DNA of 64,000 nucleotides from Allochromatium vinosum DSM 180. GTDB lineage: Bacteria; Pseudomonadota; Gammaproteobacteria; Chromatiales; Chromatiaceae. Shown one piece after another: positions 32,131 through 41,504 of the stretch; position 1 is the first letter of the stretch; the number at the start of each line of letters is the position of its first letter. The DNA is taken from assembly GCF_000025485.1 (NCBI RefSeq), contig NC_013851.1, forward strand, positions 2,972,001-3,036,000, written 5' to 3'. The translations under genes and the position numbers were made by a program. The notes below the pieces were generated by a model, which did not search any database, was not told the DNA's origin, and was given only the letters and a program-made list of their open reading frames with translations.

Positions 32131-35100
32131 CCGGCACCCATCCCTGTTTTGGCACCTGGTACTGTCAGCGTTCGCTCTGCTGGTGACACTGGCCGTGCCG
32201 GCCCCGGCCTGGTCGGACGATCCGGAAGCCGAGTTTCATGCGCTCGACTACAGGATGCGCGAGTGGGAAAGAATTCGCCAAAGTACCCAACGCATCGTCA
32301 TTCCGCAACACTTCGAGCGGGATCTGGCGCGCTGGGAGCAGTTGTCCGGTCAGCTCGGTTTGAAAAAAGCCAAACAGGCCGGTGATATCGCCGAAGCCGA
32401 GGCGGCCAAGAATGCCCTGTTCGAAGTCATCAAAAGCGAAAAGACCGTCGAACTCGCTCTCAAGAGTGTCGACTTGGCCATCGAATCCGCTCAGCGCGAG
32501 CATGATTTCTATGCCGAGTGGGAGCGCAGCGCCTCCATCGATACGGGCGTCGCGATCACTGGAAACGATGCGGCAAGCGAGCGTGAAAAGCGGCGATTGA
32601 AATTCCAGCAGCTCAAGGACGAAGCCGTTGCGCGACAGCGTGAACTCCGTCAGCACATGGCGCGACTGGAGCAGCAGAAAAGTCACCTGACGCACTTCAA
32701 GTCGAGCGCCAAAGCGCTACTGACGGCCAAGGATATCAGCAGCGATGTCGAGCAGGGCAATTTCTTCGAGGCGGCTGAAAAAGCGATCGATCAGGGCAGC
32801 GCACTGGCCGAGACCTATTATTCCAAAGAAACCTTCGATGCCGTCTCCGAACGGCTGGAGGTCGGCAAGGGTTTTCTCGGCACGGCACAAAAGCTCAAGG
32901 ATGGAAACTATCTCGACGGATCGATCTCGGCACTGGATACGGTCGACAAGCTCCTGACCGACCACTCGTCAAAGCTCAAAAAGGAAACCGAGACACTGCG
33001 ACTGTTCATGGAGTCGGATTTCACGGATCAAGCCCTGAAGAAGCAAGCCTTACAGGTCATCTCCATCGCGAACGACCGCAAGAACCAGATGGAAGCCGCC
33101 ATGGCTTTCAAGAACAAGGTGAAGTTTTCCTCCAAGGCGCTGCGTGAATTCAGGGAGGTCGTCAACGCCGTTCGTCTGATCGATGCCGAGATCCAGCATT
33201 ACCAATCCCTGGCCGCTGTTCCAGGGCGCTCGGAGACGACGACCAAACTCATCTATGGCATGGAAGTCCTGGGCGGCGCCTTCGATCGACTGGCCGACAA
33301 ACTGCCGCCCGGTTTGAAGGAAACGGTTGGAGAATTCCTGCATTTTTATGCCGATGCGCTGCGTCTTGGCAACAGCATCGATCAACTGGTCAGAGATTAT
33401 TTCAAGAACAAGGGCTACTGCGACAACGATCAGGGCGATCATGCTTGGTCGGTTGCAACCAAGCATATTTTGAAAACCTGGCCGAGGGGCGAGCTGTGCC
33501 TCAATTTCGCGCCTGAGTTCGCCCAATCCGGACTGGCCGTCTATGAAAACACGGGAGAAGGAGCCGTAGATCCAATCTATTTCTTCATCCCGAACTGGGG
33601 TGACATTCCGGTCGACCTGACGCGCAGTCAATATGCCCGACTCGTCAAGATCGCGTCAGACTATACGGCCTACGCGCATTATGTCGAATCGAGTTATCGG
33701 CTGACAGCGAGCGATCTCGGGCAGATCATTGCGGCCATCAAGTCCGGGAGCAAGCACTTTACGCTCAATGACGGCTATCTCAGCGACACCACGATCGACA
33801 TCGATGATCTGGCGCGCGATGTCGACGCGCTGATGCATCTCCGATCCGCACTGGGCGAGGAATTGAACGCCGGCAATCATCGCGCCATGATCGATGCCTG
33901 GCTGAAGTATTCACAAGACATCGAATTCTACGATCGACTCTACAGATCCACCTGTGAATTCGATCTGATTCCAGACAACAGCGTCCGGCACCGGCTGTTC
34001 GTCATCTGGCTCAAAGACAACGCCCAATACCGGCGTTTCATCGAACGTCAGCGTTATGCGAATCCCGCGTCCAAGTGCCGAGAATCCGTCGCCGACGACC
34101 CGGATGTTCCGGAGCAAAAGCCGGGGGAAAAGGATGAGGACGATTCGATCATCACGCCCCCTGAACCGGCGGCCAGTTGTTCCTACACCTACTCAGACTG
34201 GGGCGACTGCAACCGCACCACCAAGACCCAGACGCGAACGGTCACAGCCCGCGAGCCGGCCGGCTGCGCGGAGCGCCGGACGCCAACCCTCGAACAGTCC
34301 TGCACTCCCCCGCCGACTGAGGAGGAACTGCGCCACCGCTATTTCAACTGCCTCTGTCGCTGCTCCAGCGGCTGGGCGGGACACATCGGCGTCTGGTACG
34401 ACCCCGAGGGCAAATCCGTTCCCGAATGCGAGAGTTCCGGACCCTGCTTCGGCGGCGCCGGCGCCTTCGGCTGCACCCGCCGGCATTTCTTCGCCGGGCC
34501 GAGCGACTGCGCCAAGGGCTGTTGGGAAGGCTCCTGGGGCAAGGGCACCTATGACCCGGCCAAGGCCGATGCGTTGCGCAAAGGCGAGAACCGCCAATAC
34601 AAGAAACCCCTGAGCGTCCAGATCGAGGCGTCCAAGAACCCGGCCGATTTCGGCGACATCGTCGACCTGACCGCCAAGACCTCGGAAGGCTCGGGCGGCT
34701 ACAGCTGGAGCTGGAGCGGCTGTGCCGAAGACGCCGCAAAAGACCGAGCCAAGGTGCCCTTCACCCAATCATGCCGACCCTGCACGGCCAATGTCACGGT
34801 CACGGATCAGGACGGCGATACGGCCTCCGACTCGCTGCCGGTGCAATGTACCGCGCTCAGCGTCAAGCTGACCAAGGAGCGTCCGGCCGAAAACACCATC
34901 CCGGTCGGCGACAAGGCGGCGCTGCTCGCCGAGGTGTTCTCGGGCGATCAGCCGGCCGGCGGTCGCTTCGCCTATTACTGGGAGCCGAACCCCGACGTCC
35001 AGTACGGCGGTGATCCGAAGAACCCGAGCTACGAGACCAGCGGCGGCGCGCAATCGCGCAACACGGCGCTGTTCCGTCAGACCGGCGCCACCCCGGTCTG

Positions 35101-36850
35101 GGTCACGGTGCTCAAGCAGGTCGGCGAGACCAAGGTCACAGTGGGCGAGTCCGAACAGATCCTGATCGACGTGATCAGCCCGCAACTCAGCCTCAAGGCC
35201 GACAAGACCAGCCCGCTGATCGGCGAGACGGTGGTACTCACCGTCGAGGAAACGCCGAAGATGAGCGACGATCTGGTCAGCTTCTGGTGGGAATACAGCG
35301 GCGAGGCCAGCAACCCAGGTGTCCACCCCAATACGCCCAACAGCCGCGCCTGGTCGTACAAGCCCAGGAACGACAAGCCCGTCACCATCACCGTGCATGC
35401 CAAATCGAAGGACAGCGGCGAGGAACTCGACAGCGCCTCTCTCACCCTCACCGCACGACGCATCCAGGTCAGCGTCAGCGGACCCAAGATCGCCGGTCCG
35501 GCGCCCATGATCTGGAAGCCGGGAGTCGGTCTGGTCGCCGCCGAACGTCAGGTCGCCGAGCAACAGCGGGTCGAGTTCGCCGCCACGCTCAACCCGTCCG
35601 TCGACAATCCGCGCTACCAGTGGCGGATCGAGCCGTCCGGCTGTTCGATCCATTCACCGAGCTCGCGCGACACCGGCGTCACCTGCGCCGGCACCGGCCG
35701 CTACAGTCTCAGCGTGACCGTAAAGAACGCCGACGGTGCCGAGCTGGGCATCGGCGCCGGTCAGCTCAGTGTCAGCGTCTCGCAGGCCTCCGTGGACTCC
35801 GGTCGGAAGACGGCCAAGGCGATCGAGGAAACACTCGCGCAGGCCCGCGAACAGGCCGGGCGCGGACGTCTGGACGAGGCGCTGTCGCTCGCCAAGCAGG
35901 CGCTCGCACTCGATCCCGCCTATGCGCCGACCAAGCAGTATGTCGCCAGTGTCGAGAAGGCCAAATCCAGTCTCGATCGCGACATCGCCGCCATCGAACA
36001 ACTCATCGGGCAGGGCAAGCTGGACGCGGCACGCTCACGGCTCGACACGCGCGCGAAGGCGTTCCCCGAATATCCCCCGCTCATTGAAACCCGGAAGCGA
36101 TTGGAACACGCGCTCGCGTCCTCCCGTAAGGAGGGTGGCAATACGGCGGCCAAGGGAGGCGACAAAACCTTCGACAACGGCAACATCTACGGTGTCCAGA
36201 ACGGACCGACCTCACCCACGACCTTCGAGCTGAAGCAACCGCGCATTCTGACACTGATCCAGAACTACCACTGGAACTCGGGTCGTGGCGCGACACCCGG
36301 CACCCTCGCCCTGCGCGACGCCCAGGGTCGCCAATACGGCCCCTGGCCGGCCGAGGGCAGTCCGGGGCAGGGCGGCGTGCCCAATGCCTACTGGACGGCG
36401 CGTCCCATGATCCGGTTGCCGGCCGGCGTCTACACGGTCATCGACTCAGATCCGGCGTCCTGGGCGCAGAACGTGCAATCGGACGGACGCGGCTTCACGC
36501 GCATCGAGACCCAGCCGCCCGATGCGACGACGAACGCCATGCCATCAGGATTCATCGGTGAATGGGACACCAACTGGGGACCAATGCGGCTGGAGCCTGA
36601 TCCGGACTCACCGAATGCCATCCGAGGAACCTACACGCATGACAGCGGGCGTATCTCCGGTCGACTCTCCGAGGATGGACGCCGCCTCACAGGCACATGG
36701 TCCGAGGCGCCCTCCTATGCGCCGCCCCGAGACGCCGGACGGCTGACTTTACAGCTTGCCGATGATCAGGGCTCCTTCACCGGAATCTGGGGCTATGGTG
36801 ACCAGGACATGACCGGCGAGTGGTCTGGAACACGCCGGCACGAACCATGA
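32120..36850 (+). CDS. Large mosaic exported protein: coiled coil, thrombospondin-1-like, Ig-like and TPR-like domains
   Basis: A 1576-residue exported protein. A signal peptide (LVLSAFALLVTLAVPAPAWS) is followed by a long charged helical region to about residue 440 and an alpha-rich domain to about 665. A thrombospondin type-1-like unit begins at C687 (YSDWGDCNRTTKTQTRTV ... C), then a Cys-rich segment to about 815. Three or more Ig/PKD-like beta domains cover about 830-1225, a TPR-like helical pair about 1229-1325 (GRLDEALSLAKQALALDP), a carbohydrate-binding-like beta domain about 1350-1460 (IYGVQNGPTSPTTFELKQP), and a C-terminal beta-barrel-like repeat (FIGEWDTNWGPMRLEPDP). Many Cys imply disulfides outside the cytoplasm. 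I chose ATG 32120, 8 bases after GGAG and overlapping the protease stop. No family covers the whole chain; it is probably a surface or periplasmic adhesin or scaffold, which is inference. Confidence 0.75.
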   Translation: MCASRHPSLFWHLVLSAFALLVTLAVPAPAWSDDPEAEFHALDYRMREWERIRQSTQRIVIPQHFERDLARWEQLSGQLGLKKAKQAGDIAEAEAAKNALFEVIKSEKTVELALKSVDLAIESAQREHDFYAEWERSASIDTGVAITGNDAASEREKRRLKFQQLKDEAVARQRELRQHMARLEQQKSHLTHFKSSAKALLTAKDISSDVEQGNFFEAAEKAIDQGSALAETYYSKETFDAVSERLEVGKGFLGTAQKLKDGNYLDGSISALDTVDKLLTDHSSKLKKETETLRLFMESDFTDQALKKQALQVISIANDRKNQMEAAMAFKNKVKFSSKALREFREVVNAVRLIDAEIQHYQSLAAVPGRSETTTKLIYGMEVLGGAFDRLADKLPPGLKETVGEFLHFYADALRLGNSIDQLVRDYFKNKGYCDNDQGDHAWSVATKHILKTWPRGELCLNFAPEFAQSGLAVYENTGEGAVDPIYFFIPNWGDIPVDLTRSQYARLVKIASDYTAYAHYVESSYRLTASDLGQIIAAIKSGSKHFTLNDGYLSDTTIDIDDLARDVDALMHLRSALGEELNAGNHRAMIDAWLKYSQDIEFYDRLYRSTCEFDLIPDNSVRHRLFVIWLKDNAQYRRFIERQRYANPASKCRESVADDPDVPEQKPGEKDEDDSIITPPEPAASCSYTYSDWGDCNRTTKTQTRTVTAREPAGCAERRTPTLEQSCTPPPTEEELRHRYFNCLCRCSSGWAGHIGVWYDPEGKSVPECESSGPCFGGAGAFGCTRRHFFAGPSDCAKGCWEGSWGKGTYDPAKADALRKGENRQYKKPLSVQIEASKNPADFGDIVDLTAKTSEGSGGYSWSWSGCAEDAAKDRAKVPFTQSCRPCTANVTVTDQDGDTASDSLPVQCTALSVKLTKERPAENTIPVGDKAALLAEVFSGDQPAGGRFAYYWEPNPDVQYGGDPKNPSYETSGGAQSRNTALFRQTGATPVWVTVLKQVGETKVTVGESEQILIDVISPQLSLKADKTSPLIGETVVLTVEETPKMSDDLVSFWWEYSGEASNPGVHPNTPNSRAWSYKPRNDKPVTITVHAKSKDSGEELDSASLTLTARRIQVSVSGPKIAGPAPMIWKPGVGLVAAERQVAEQQRVEFAATLNPSVDNPRYQWRIEPSGCSIHSPSSRDTGVTCAGTGRYSLSVTVKNADGAELGIGAGQLSVSVSQASVDSGRKTAKAIEETLAQAREQAGRGRLDEALSLAKQALALDPAYAPTKQYVASVEKAKSSLDRDIAAIEQLIGQGKLDAARSRLDTRAKAFPEYPPLIETRKRLEHALASSRKEGGNTAAKGGDKTFDNGNIYGVQNGPTSPTTFELKQPRILTLIQNYHWNSGRGATPGTLALRDAQGRQYGPWPAEGSPGQGGVPNAYWTARPMIRLPAGVYTVIDSDPASWAQNVQSDGRGFTRIETQPPDATTNAMPSGFIGEWDTNWGPMRLEPDPDSPNAIRGTYTHDSGRISGRLSEDGRRLTGTWSEAPSYAPPRDAGRLTLQLADDQGSFTGIWGYGDQDMTGEWSGTRRHEP

Positions 36851-36884
36851 CGACATCCATACACCAACCATAGAGGACAAGACG

Positions 36885-39800
36885 ATGCGCGATCGAAGAC
36901 ACAACGACTGGCGCTGGCTGTCCGCCGGACTGCTGCTCCTCCTGGCTCAGGGCGGCGTCTCGGCCCGCGAGACCTTCGAGGTCATGGAGGTCGAGGGCCG
37001 GGTCGAACAGGCGACGGGGCCGGCCGAATTGCAGCAGCTCGATGCCGAGAACCGGGTCACGGTCCGCGCCCTGATCGGATTCGGCCGTCTGCCCGAACCG
37101 CTCAGGAAACTGGTGCTCGAACTGCGGGGACTGGGTGTCGATGCCCTGGGCGCGGGTGCCAACGAGATCCGCGACTTCATCGCCCAGGCCGAAGCCGGGA
37201 CGCTGAAAGCGGACCCGCAACAGTTGCAGGCGCTGCTGGCCCTGCTCGAACACCGCGACTATCTTGACTGGACACCGCTGGCCCCAGGCGCCACGGTCGA
37301 ACTCGACGCGCGTGACTGGATTCGCGGCGATGGACGCGCCGTGCTGCAAGCGGCGTCCGGCCAGCGCCAGACGCTCGCGGCCGAGGAACGCCCGAGCCAG
37401 GCCGGCTCCACCGGCGCCGGCCCGGATCGGGAGCCGATCGCACCCGCGACCCCGATCGACGAAACAGTCGCTACCGTCCCGACCGAGCGGATCTGGACGA
37501 GCGACGGTCCGGGGATGCGTGTCTTCGACCATCGCCGCCCGGATCGCGGACTGTCGCTGGAGACGCTGGAAGCGGCCAGCCTCGCCGCCCTGCCCGATGG
37601 CGGCTATGTCGCGGCCGGCAGCGTCCAGGGGCCGGGGGGACGCGAGATTTGGGCCGCGCGCTTCGATGCCAATCAGGATCTGCTGTGGTCGCGCGCACTC
37701 GGCGGCGCCTTCGATCTGCACGTCACGGCCGCGACCGCGCTGGGCGACGAGGGTGTTCTGATCGGCGGCTCGCTCAACGAGAAACAGGCCGGGTTCCTGA
37801 TCGCCCTGGACGCTCAGGGCGAACCGCGCTGGACACAGGTGCTGGGCGGGTCGACAGACACCCCTGCCGAGGTGCCGCTGGCACTGGCCACCGATGCCGC
37901 CGGCAACGCGCTCATGGCCGGCGAGACCCTTGCCGCCGATCGTCCACCCCAGGGCTTCGCGGCGCTCATCGCCGCCGATGGTCAGCCGGGATGGCGCCTC
38001 GACCTGCCTGCGACCGCCGGTGTGCGATCCGTCATCCTCACCGACACCGGCTGGTCGATCGCCGGCGCATCGGCCGGCACGTCCGGCGCACCCTGGGCAG
38101 CCGGTCTCGACCCGACGGGACATCTGACCTGGGAACGGACTTATGCCGATCTCGCGGCGCGTGGCGAACCCGTCCTGGCCGGTCTGGACGATGGCGGAAT
38201 CGCGCTGGCGGTTCGAAGCGCCGAGGGCCATGGCGATCAGCTCTGGCTGCGCCGGCTTTCTCCCGACGGCGAGCCGCTGGAGACCCGGCGGCTGAGTCTG
38301 GCGTTCGGCGAGCAGGACGGTCTCGACACCCTGACGCGCCTGACGCGCGACGCCGAAGGTGCGTTGTGGCTCGCCGGCATGACCCAGGGACAGGACGCCT
38401 GGCTCGCGCGCCTGTCGAGCACGGGCGAGGTGCTCTGGAGCGGCCGCTATGGCCGCGCGGCCCTGGATCGCTTCACTGATCTGCATGTCCGGCCCGATGG
38501 TCTGATCGCCGTCGGCTACACCCAATCCGAGGACACCGACGCCCGTGGCCTGTGGGTCGTGACGCTCGACGCCACGGGTCAGCCGCGCCCCGCTCCCGAA
38601 TACTCACCGGCGGCGCGCGACCTGATCGCCCGTTTCGAGTCCAACCTTGCATCGCTGGACGATGACGTGCGCCTCGGCGGCGCACCGCTGATCAGCCAAC
38701 AGGCGGATGGCGGGTTGCGCTTCGCCCTGCCCTTCCTGCGCATCGACGATGGGCCATCCGACTCCAATGAATCGACCTCGCTGGATCTGAACTGGCTGCG
38801 TGTCGACTTGACCCCTGGGGCTGTTCCGAACACCTGGCAGGCCACCATCGACTGGCCCGAGACCCTGACACTGCGCAACGGCGACGGCAACGAGATCGGT
38901 ACGGTCCGCACCGCCGGACATCGCCTGGAACTGGACTGGCCGGCCCCCGATGCCCTGCCCACACGCCTGGATTTCACCCTCGAAGATCTCCAGGTGCACA
39001 TCGACGGTCAGGCCCGACTCCAGCCCATCCATCAGGCCCTCGGCCTCCCGCAGGGTCCGGACAGCCTGGGAAGCGATGACACCGACCTGGGGCTGATGAC
39101 ACTGGGTGCGCTGCATCTGGCGATCACCCCGGAATCGGCGCCTGAAGCCGCGCGCACGACAACCTCACAGTCCATGGAACTGGCCGATCTGCGCATCCAG
39201 AGCCGCTCGGGAACCGACACCGTGCAGCTCGGCGGTCTGCGCGTCAGCGCCGACTATCGTGACCTCGATCTGGCCGCGCTCACCACCGGCTATGGCTCAC
39301 TGCTCGAACTGATCGAGTCCGATACCGAGACACCGGACATCGAGACGCTGCGCCAGACGATCGAACGCCTGCTCCAGGCCAGCGGCCAGGTCGAGACCTC
39401 CGTCGTCATGACCGATTTCGCCGCGAATCTGCCCAGTGAGGACATCGACTACCGGATCGCTGAATTCAGCGTCTCGGCCCAGGGCGGCCCGGCCGACGCG
39501 GCCGGTCGGTTGTGGAATCTGCGGACCGGCTATGGGTTGCGCGGCCTGACGATGAAAGAGGACGGGCAGGACAACAGGATCGATGCCTTCAGTGTCGATC
39601 TCGCCATCGACCGGCTCGCGCTGGCCGCGATCCTGGATGTCGCGCTGGCTCAGGCGCTCGAGCAGCCGCCCGCCGAGGCCAGTCTGGCACAGGTGCTCGG
39701 GCAGCCGGTCGCGGGCGCGAAGCTGGGCTTCGCGATCGACGCCCTGCACATTGCCACACCGGATGAGCCGCCGGTGAATGTCGATGCCATGCACTTTGCG

Positions 39801-40373
39801 CTGGCCCTGAGCGACGCCAATGGCCCAAGGCCCCAACTGACACTGCGCTACGACCACGCCGGTATCGGACCGATTCCCGATCTGCCGCCCGAGCTCGTTC
39901 CGGGCAAGGTCGACCTGGGTCTGGTGCTGTCGGGGCTGGCGCCCAGCACCCTGGCGCCGGTCCTGCTCCAGGGCGAACCCGATCCGGCTCAGATCCTCGG
40001 GCTACTGGCGCAACAGGCCGCCCGGCTCGACATCGAGACGATCGACGTCGACATGCCTGGAACCGGGGTCCGGATCACGGGCGTGGCCAACGCCGAGGAG
40101 ACCGCCGCGCCGGATGATCCCGGCCTGATCCGCCTGGATCTCGACATCCAGGTGCGCGACTTCGATACCCTGATCGCGCGGATCGGCGAGACCCTGTCGC
40201 CCGACGAACAGCGCGACCTGAACGCCACGGCGGCCCTGATCAAGCTGATGGGCAACGAAGAGCCGCAGGCCGATGGTTCGACGCTGCACCGCTTCGAGGT
40301 GACAGGTGACAGCACCGGGGAGCTCAAGGTCAACGGCAAGGATCTCACGCCGATCCTCGAAGCGGTCCAGTAG
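36885..40373 (+). CDS. Exported beta-propeller-like protein with DUF945-like C-terminus
   Basis: An 1162-residue protein with a signal peptide (LSAGLLLLLAQGGVSA, cut before RETF). Residues about 20-170 are a helical/beta N-terminal domain. About 210-570 shows repeated blades of the type SLAALPDGGYVAAGS ... WAARFDANQDLLWSRALGG, AATALGDEGVLIGGS ... ALDAQGEPRWTQVLGG and LTRDAEGALWLAGMTQGQDAW, typical of a beta-propeller. The C-terminal half (about 600-1162) consists of alternating amphipathic segments resembling DUF945/YdgA-type envelope proteins. RBS AGAGGA lies before the start, 34 bases after the mosaic protein. It closes the operon and tail-overlaps the convergent phosphotransferase gene. 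The function is unknown. Confidence 0.7.
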   Translation: MRDRRHNDWRWLSAGLLLLLAQGGVSARETFEVMEVEGRVEQATGPAELQQLDAENRVTVRALIGFGRLPEPLRKLVLELRGLGVDALGAGANEIRDFIAQAEAGTLKADPQQLQALLALLEHRDYLDWTPLAPGATVELDARDWIRGDGRAVLQAASGQRQTLAAEERPSQAGSTGAGPDREPIAPATPIDETVATVPTERIWTSDGPGMRVFDHRRPDRGLSLETLEAASLAALPDGGYVAAGSVQGPGGREIWAARFDANQDLLWSRALGGAFDLHVTAATALGDEGVLIGGSLNEKQAGFLIALDAQGEPRWTQVLGGSTDTPAEVPLALATDAAGNALMAGETLAADRPPQGFAALIAADGQPGWRLDLPATAGVRSVILTDTGWSIAGASAGTSGAPWAAGLDPTGHLTWERTYADLAARGEPVLAGLDDGGIALAVRSAEGHGDQLWLRRLSPDGEPLETRRLSLAFGEQDGLDTLTRLTRDAEGALWLAGMTQGQDAWLARLSSTGEVLWSGRYGRAALDRFTDLHVRPDGLIAVGYTQSEDTDARGLWVVTLDATGQPRPAPEYSPAARDLIARFESNLASLDDDVRLGGAPLISQQADGGLRFALPFLRIDDGPSDSNESTSLDLNWLRVDLTPGAVPNTWQATIDWPETLTLRNGDGNEIGTVRTAGHRLELDWPAPDALPTRLDFTLEDLQVHIDGQARLQPIHQALGLPQGPDSLGSDDTDLGLMTLGALHLAITPESAPEAARTTTSQSMELADLRIQSRSGTDTVQLGGLRVSADYRDLDLAALTTGYGSLLELIESDTETPDIETLRQTIERLLQASGQVETSVVMTDFAANLPSEDIDYRIAEFSVSAQGGPADAAGRLWNLRTGYGLRGLTMKEDGQDNRIDAFSVDLAIDRLALAAILDVALAQALEQPPAEASLAQVLGQPVAGAKLGFAIDALHIATPDEPPVNVDAMHFALALSDANGPRPQLTLRYDHAGIGPIPDLPPELVPGKVDLGLVLSGLAPSTLAPVLLQGEPDPAQILGLLAQQAARLDIETIDVDMPGTGVRITGVANAEETAAPDDPGLIRLDLDIQVRDFDTLIARIGETLSPDEQRDLNATAALIKLMGNEEPQADGSTLHRFEVTGDSTGELKVNGKDLTPILEAVQ

Positions 40374-41469
40374 CCGATGGCCGGCCGGGAGCCGGATGAA
40401 ACGCAGCCTCGATCGCGGCCCGGATCGCCGACTCCCGGCGCTCGATATCGGCGACCAGGGCGAACTGGATGCGCGCCTTGATCAGATTGCGTCCCGGCCG
40501 GTCGACCTTGAAATAACGGTCGCCCTGGAGGTGATCGGTGAGGAAGCGTAGACCCAGCTCGAAGGGCATCACCCGGATGCCGTCGAACAGGCACGCGATG
40601 TCCCCATCGCTCAGCCAGCCGCGCGTCGCCTCGGCATAGCCGGCGAGGATCGCCTCGGCGAGCGCGAGATCGAACCGAACCTTCGAAGGATCGGTCTCGC
40701 CCTCGCCGAGAGCATTGCAGCAGGAACGCAGACAGTCGCCCAGATCGTGCTGGATCAGCCCCGGCTGCACGGTGTCCAGATCGATCAGCGCCAGCGCGCG
40801 CCGCCCGTCCAGGTCGAAGAGGATGTTGTCGAGCTTGGGGTCGCCGTGGGTCAGACGCGGCGCGATCCGGCCGGCCTGCACGGCACGATCCAGCGCTTCG
40901 GCCAGATCCAGCCGCGCCTCGATGAAGTCCAGGAGCGGGGCGCTCTCTGGCGCGGCAACTCCCGGATCGGACAACGCGCGCAGACGTTCGAGATAGCCCG
41001 CTGTGTCGTGATAGCCCGGCAGCGTAACCGCGAATTCCCGGCTTGGCAGCGCCGCCGCCCAGCGATGGAAGCGCCCGAGCACCCGGCCGACTTCGCGCGC
41101 CTGAGGCGCGCCCTGGAGCCGGGACAGAGTGCGGGTGTCGGGAACGAAATCCATCAGGCGCCAGACCGACCCCGCGTCATCGCGCACGAAGCTCGCGTCA
41201 TCGCGGGTCCGGATCAGGGCCGGCACATGCAGTCCGAGCGATGCGGGCGGCTCGGGATGGCGCGCCAGTCGCGCCAGATTGGCCATGATCCGCTCCGGCT
41301 CGGGAAAGACCCGGCCATTGATGCGCTGGAGCACATAACGGCGTCCGCCCGCGTCCAGCCGATAGGTATCGTTGATCAGACCACAGCCCAGCGGAGCGAT
41401 GGGGCCAAGGGGCGGATCGATCGCAAAGTGCTCGCACAGCGCGATCAGAGAACGGACATCGGCTGACAT
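40345..41469 (-). CDS. Aminoglycoside-phosphotransferase-family small-molecule kinase
   Basis: A 374-residue protein of the APH/choline-kinase fold. The nucleotide-binding N-lobe includes CGLINDTYRLDAGGRRYVLQRIN; the catalytic loop is LTHGDPKLDNILFD (the Asp after HG is the base) and the metal motif is ALIDLDTVQPG. Similar proteins include N-acetylhexosamine 1-kinase (NahK) and other sugar kinases; the NahK-like block LQRINGRVFPEPERIMANL suggests a sugar or amino-sugar substrate, but this is not certain. I chose ATG 41469 with GAGG 8 bases upstream. It follows relA by 35 bases, and its 3-prime end overlaps the convergent propeller gene by 29 bases. Confidence 0.8.
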   Translation of the reverse strand: MSADVRSLIALCEHFAIDPPLGPIAPLGCGLINDTYRLDAGGRRYVLQRINGRVFPEPERIMANLARLARHPEPPASLGLHVPALIRTRDDASFVRDDAGSVWRLMDFVPDTRTLSRLQGAPQAREVGRVLGRFHRWAAALPSREFAVTLPGYHDTAGYLERLRALSDPGVAAPESAPLLDFIEARLDLAEALDRAVQAGRIAPRLTHGDPKLDNILFDLDGRRALALIDLDTVQPGLIQHDLGDCLRSCCNALGEGETDPSKVRFDLALAEAILAGYAEATRGWLSDGDIACLFDGIRVMPFELGLRFLTDHLQGDRYFKVDRPGRNLIKARIQFALVADIERRESAIRAAIEAAFHPAPGRPSATGPLRGSA

Positions 41470-41504
41470 GACAAGCGCCTCACATGACGGCAGCGATCCG
41501 AGGA

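Noticed and set aside
23248-40373. A complete type VI secretion system
   Set aside because: No tssB, tssC, hcp, vgrG, clpV, tssJLM or other structural gene is present; only the regulatory-type tag homologues are.
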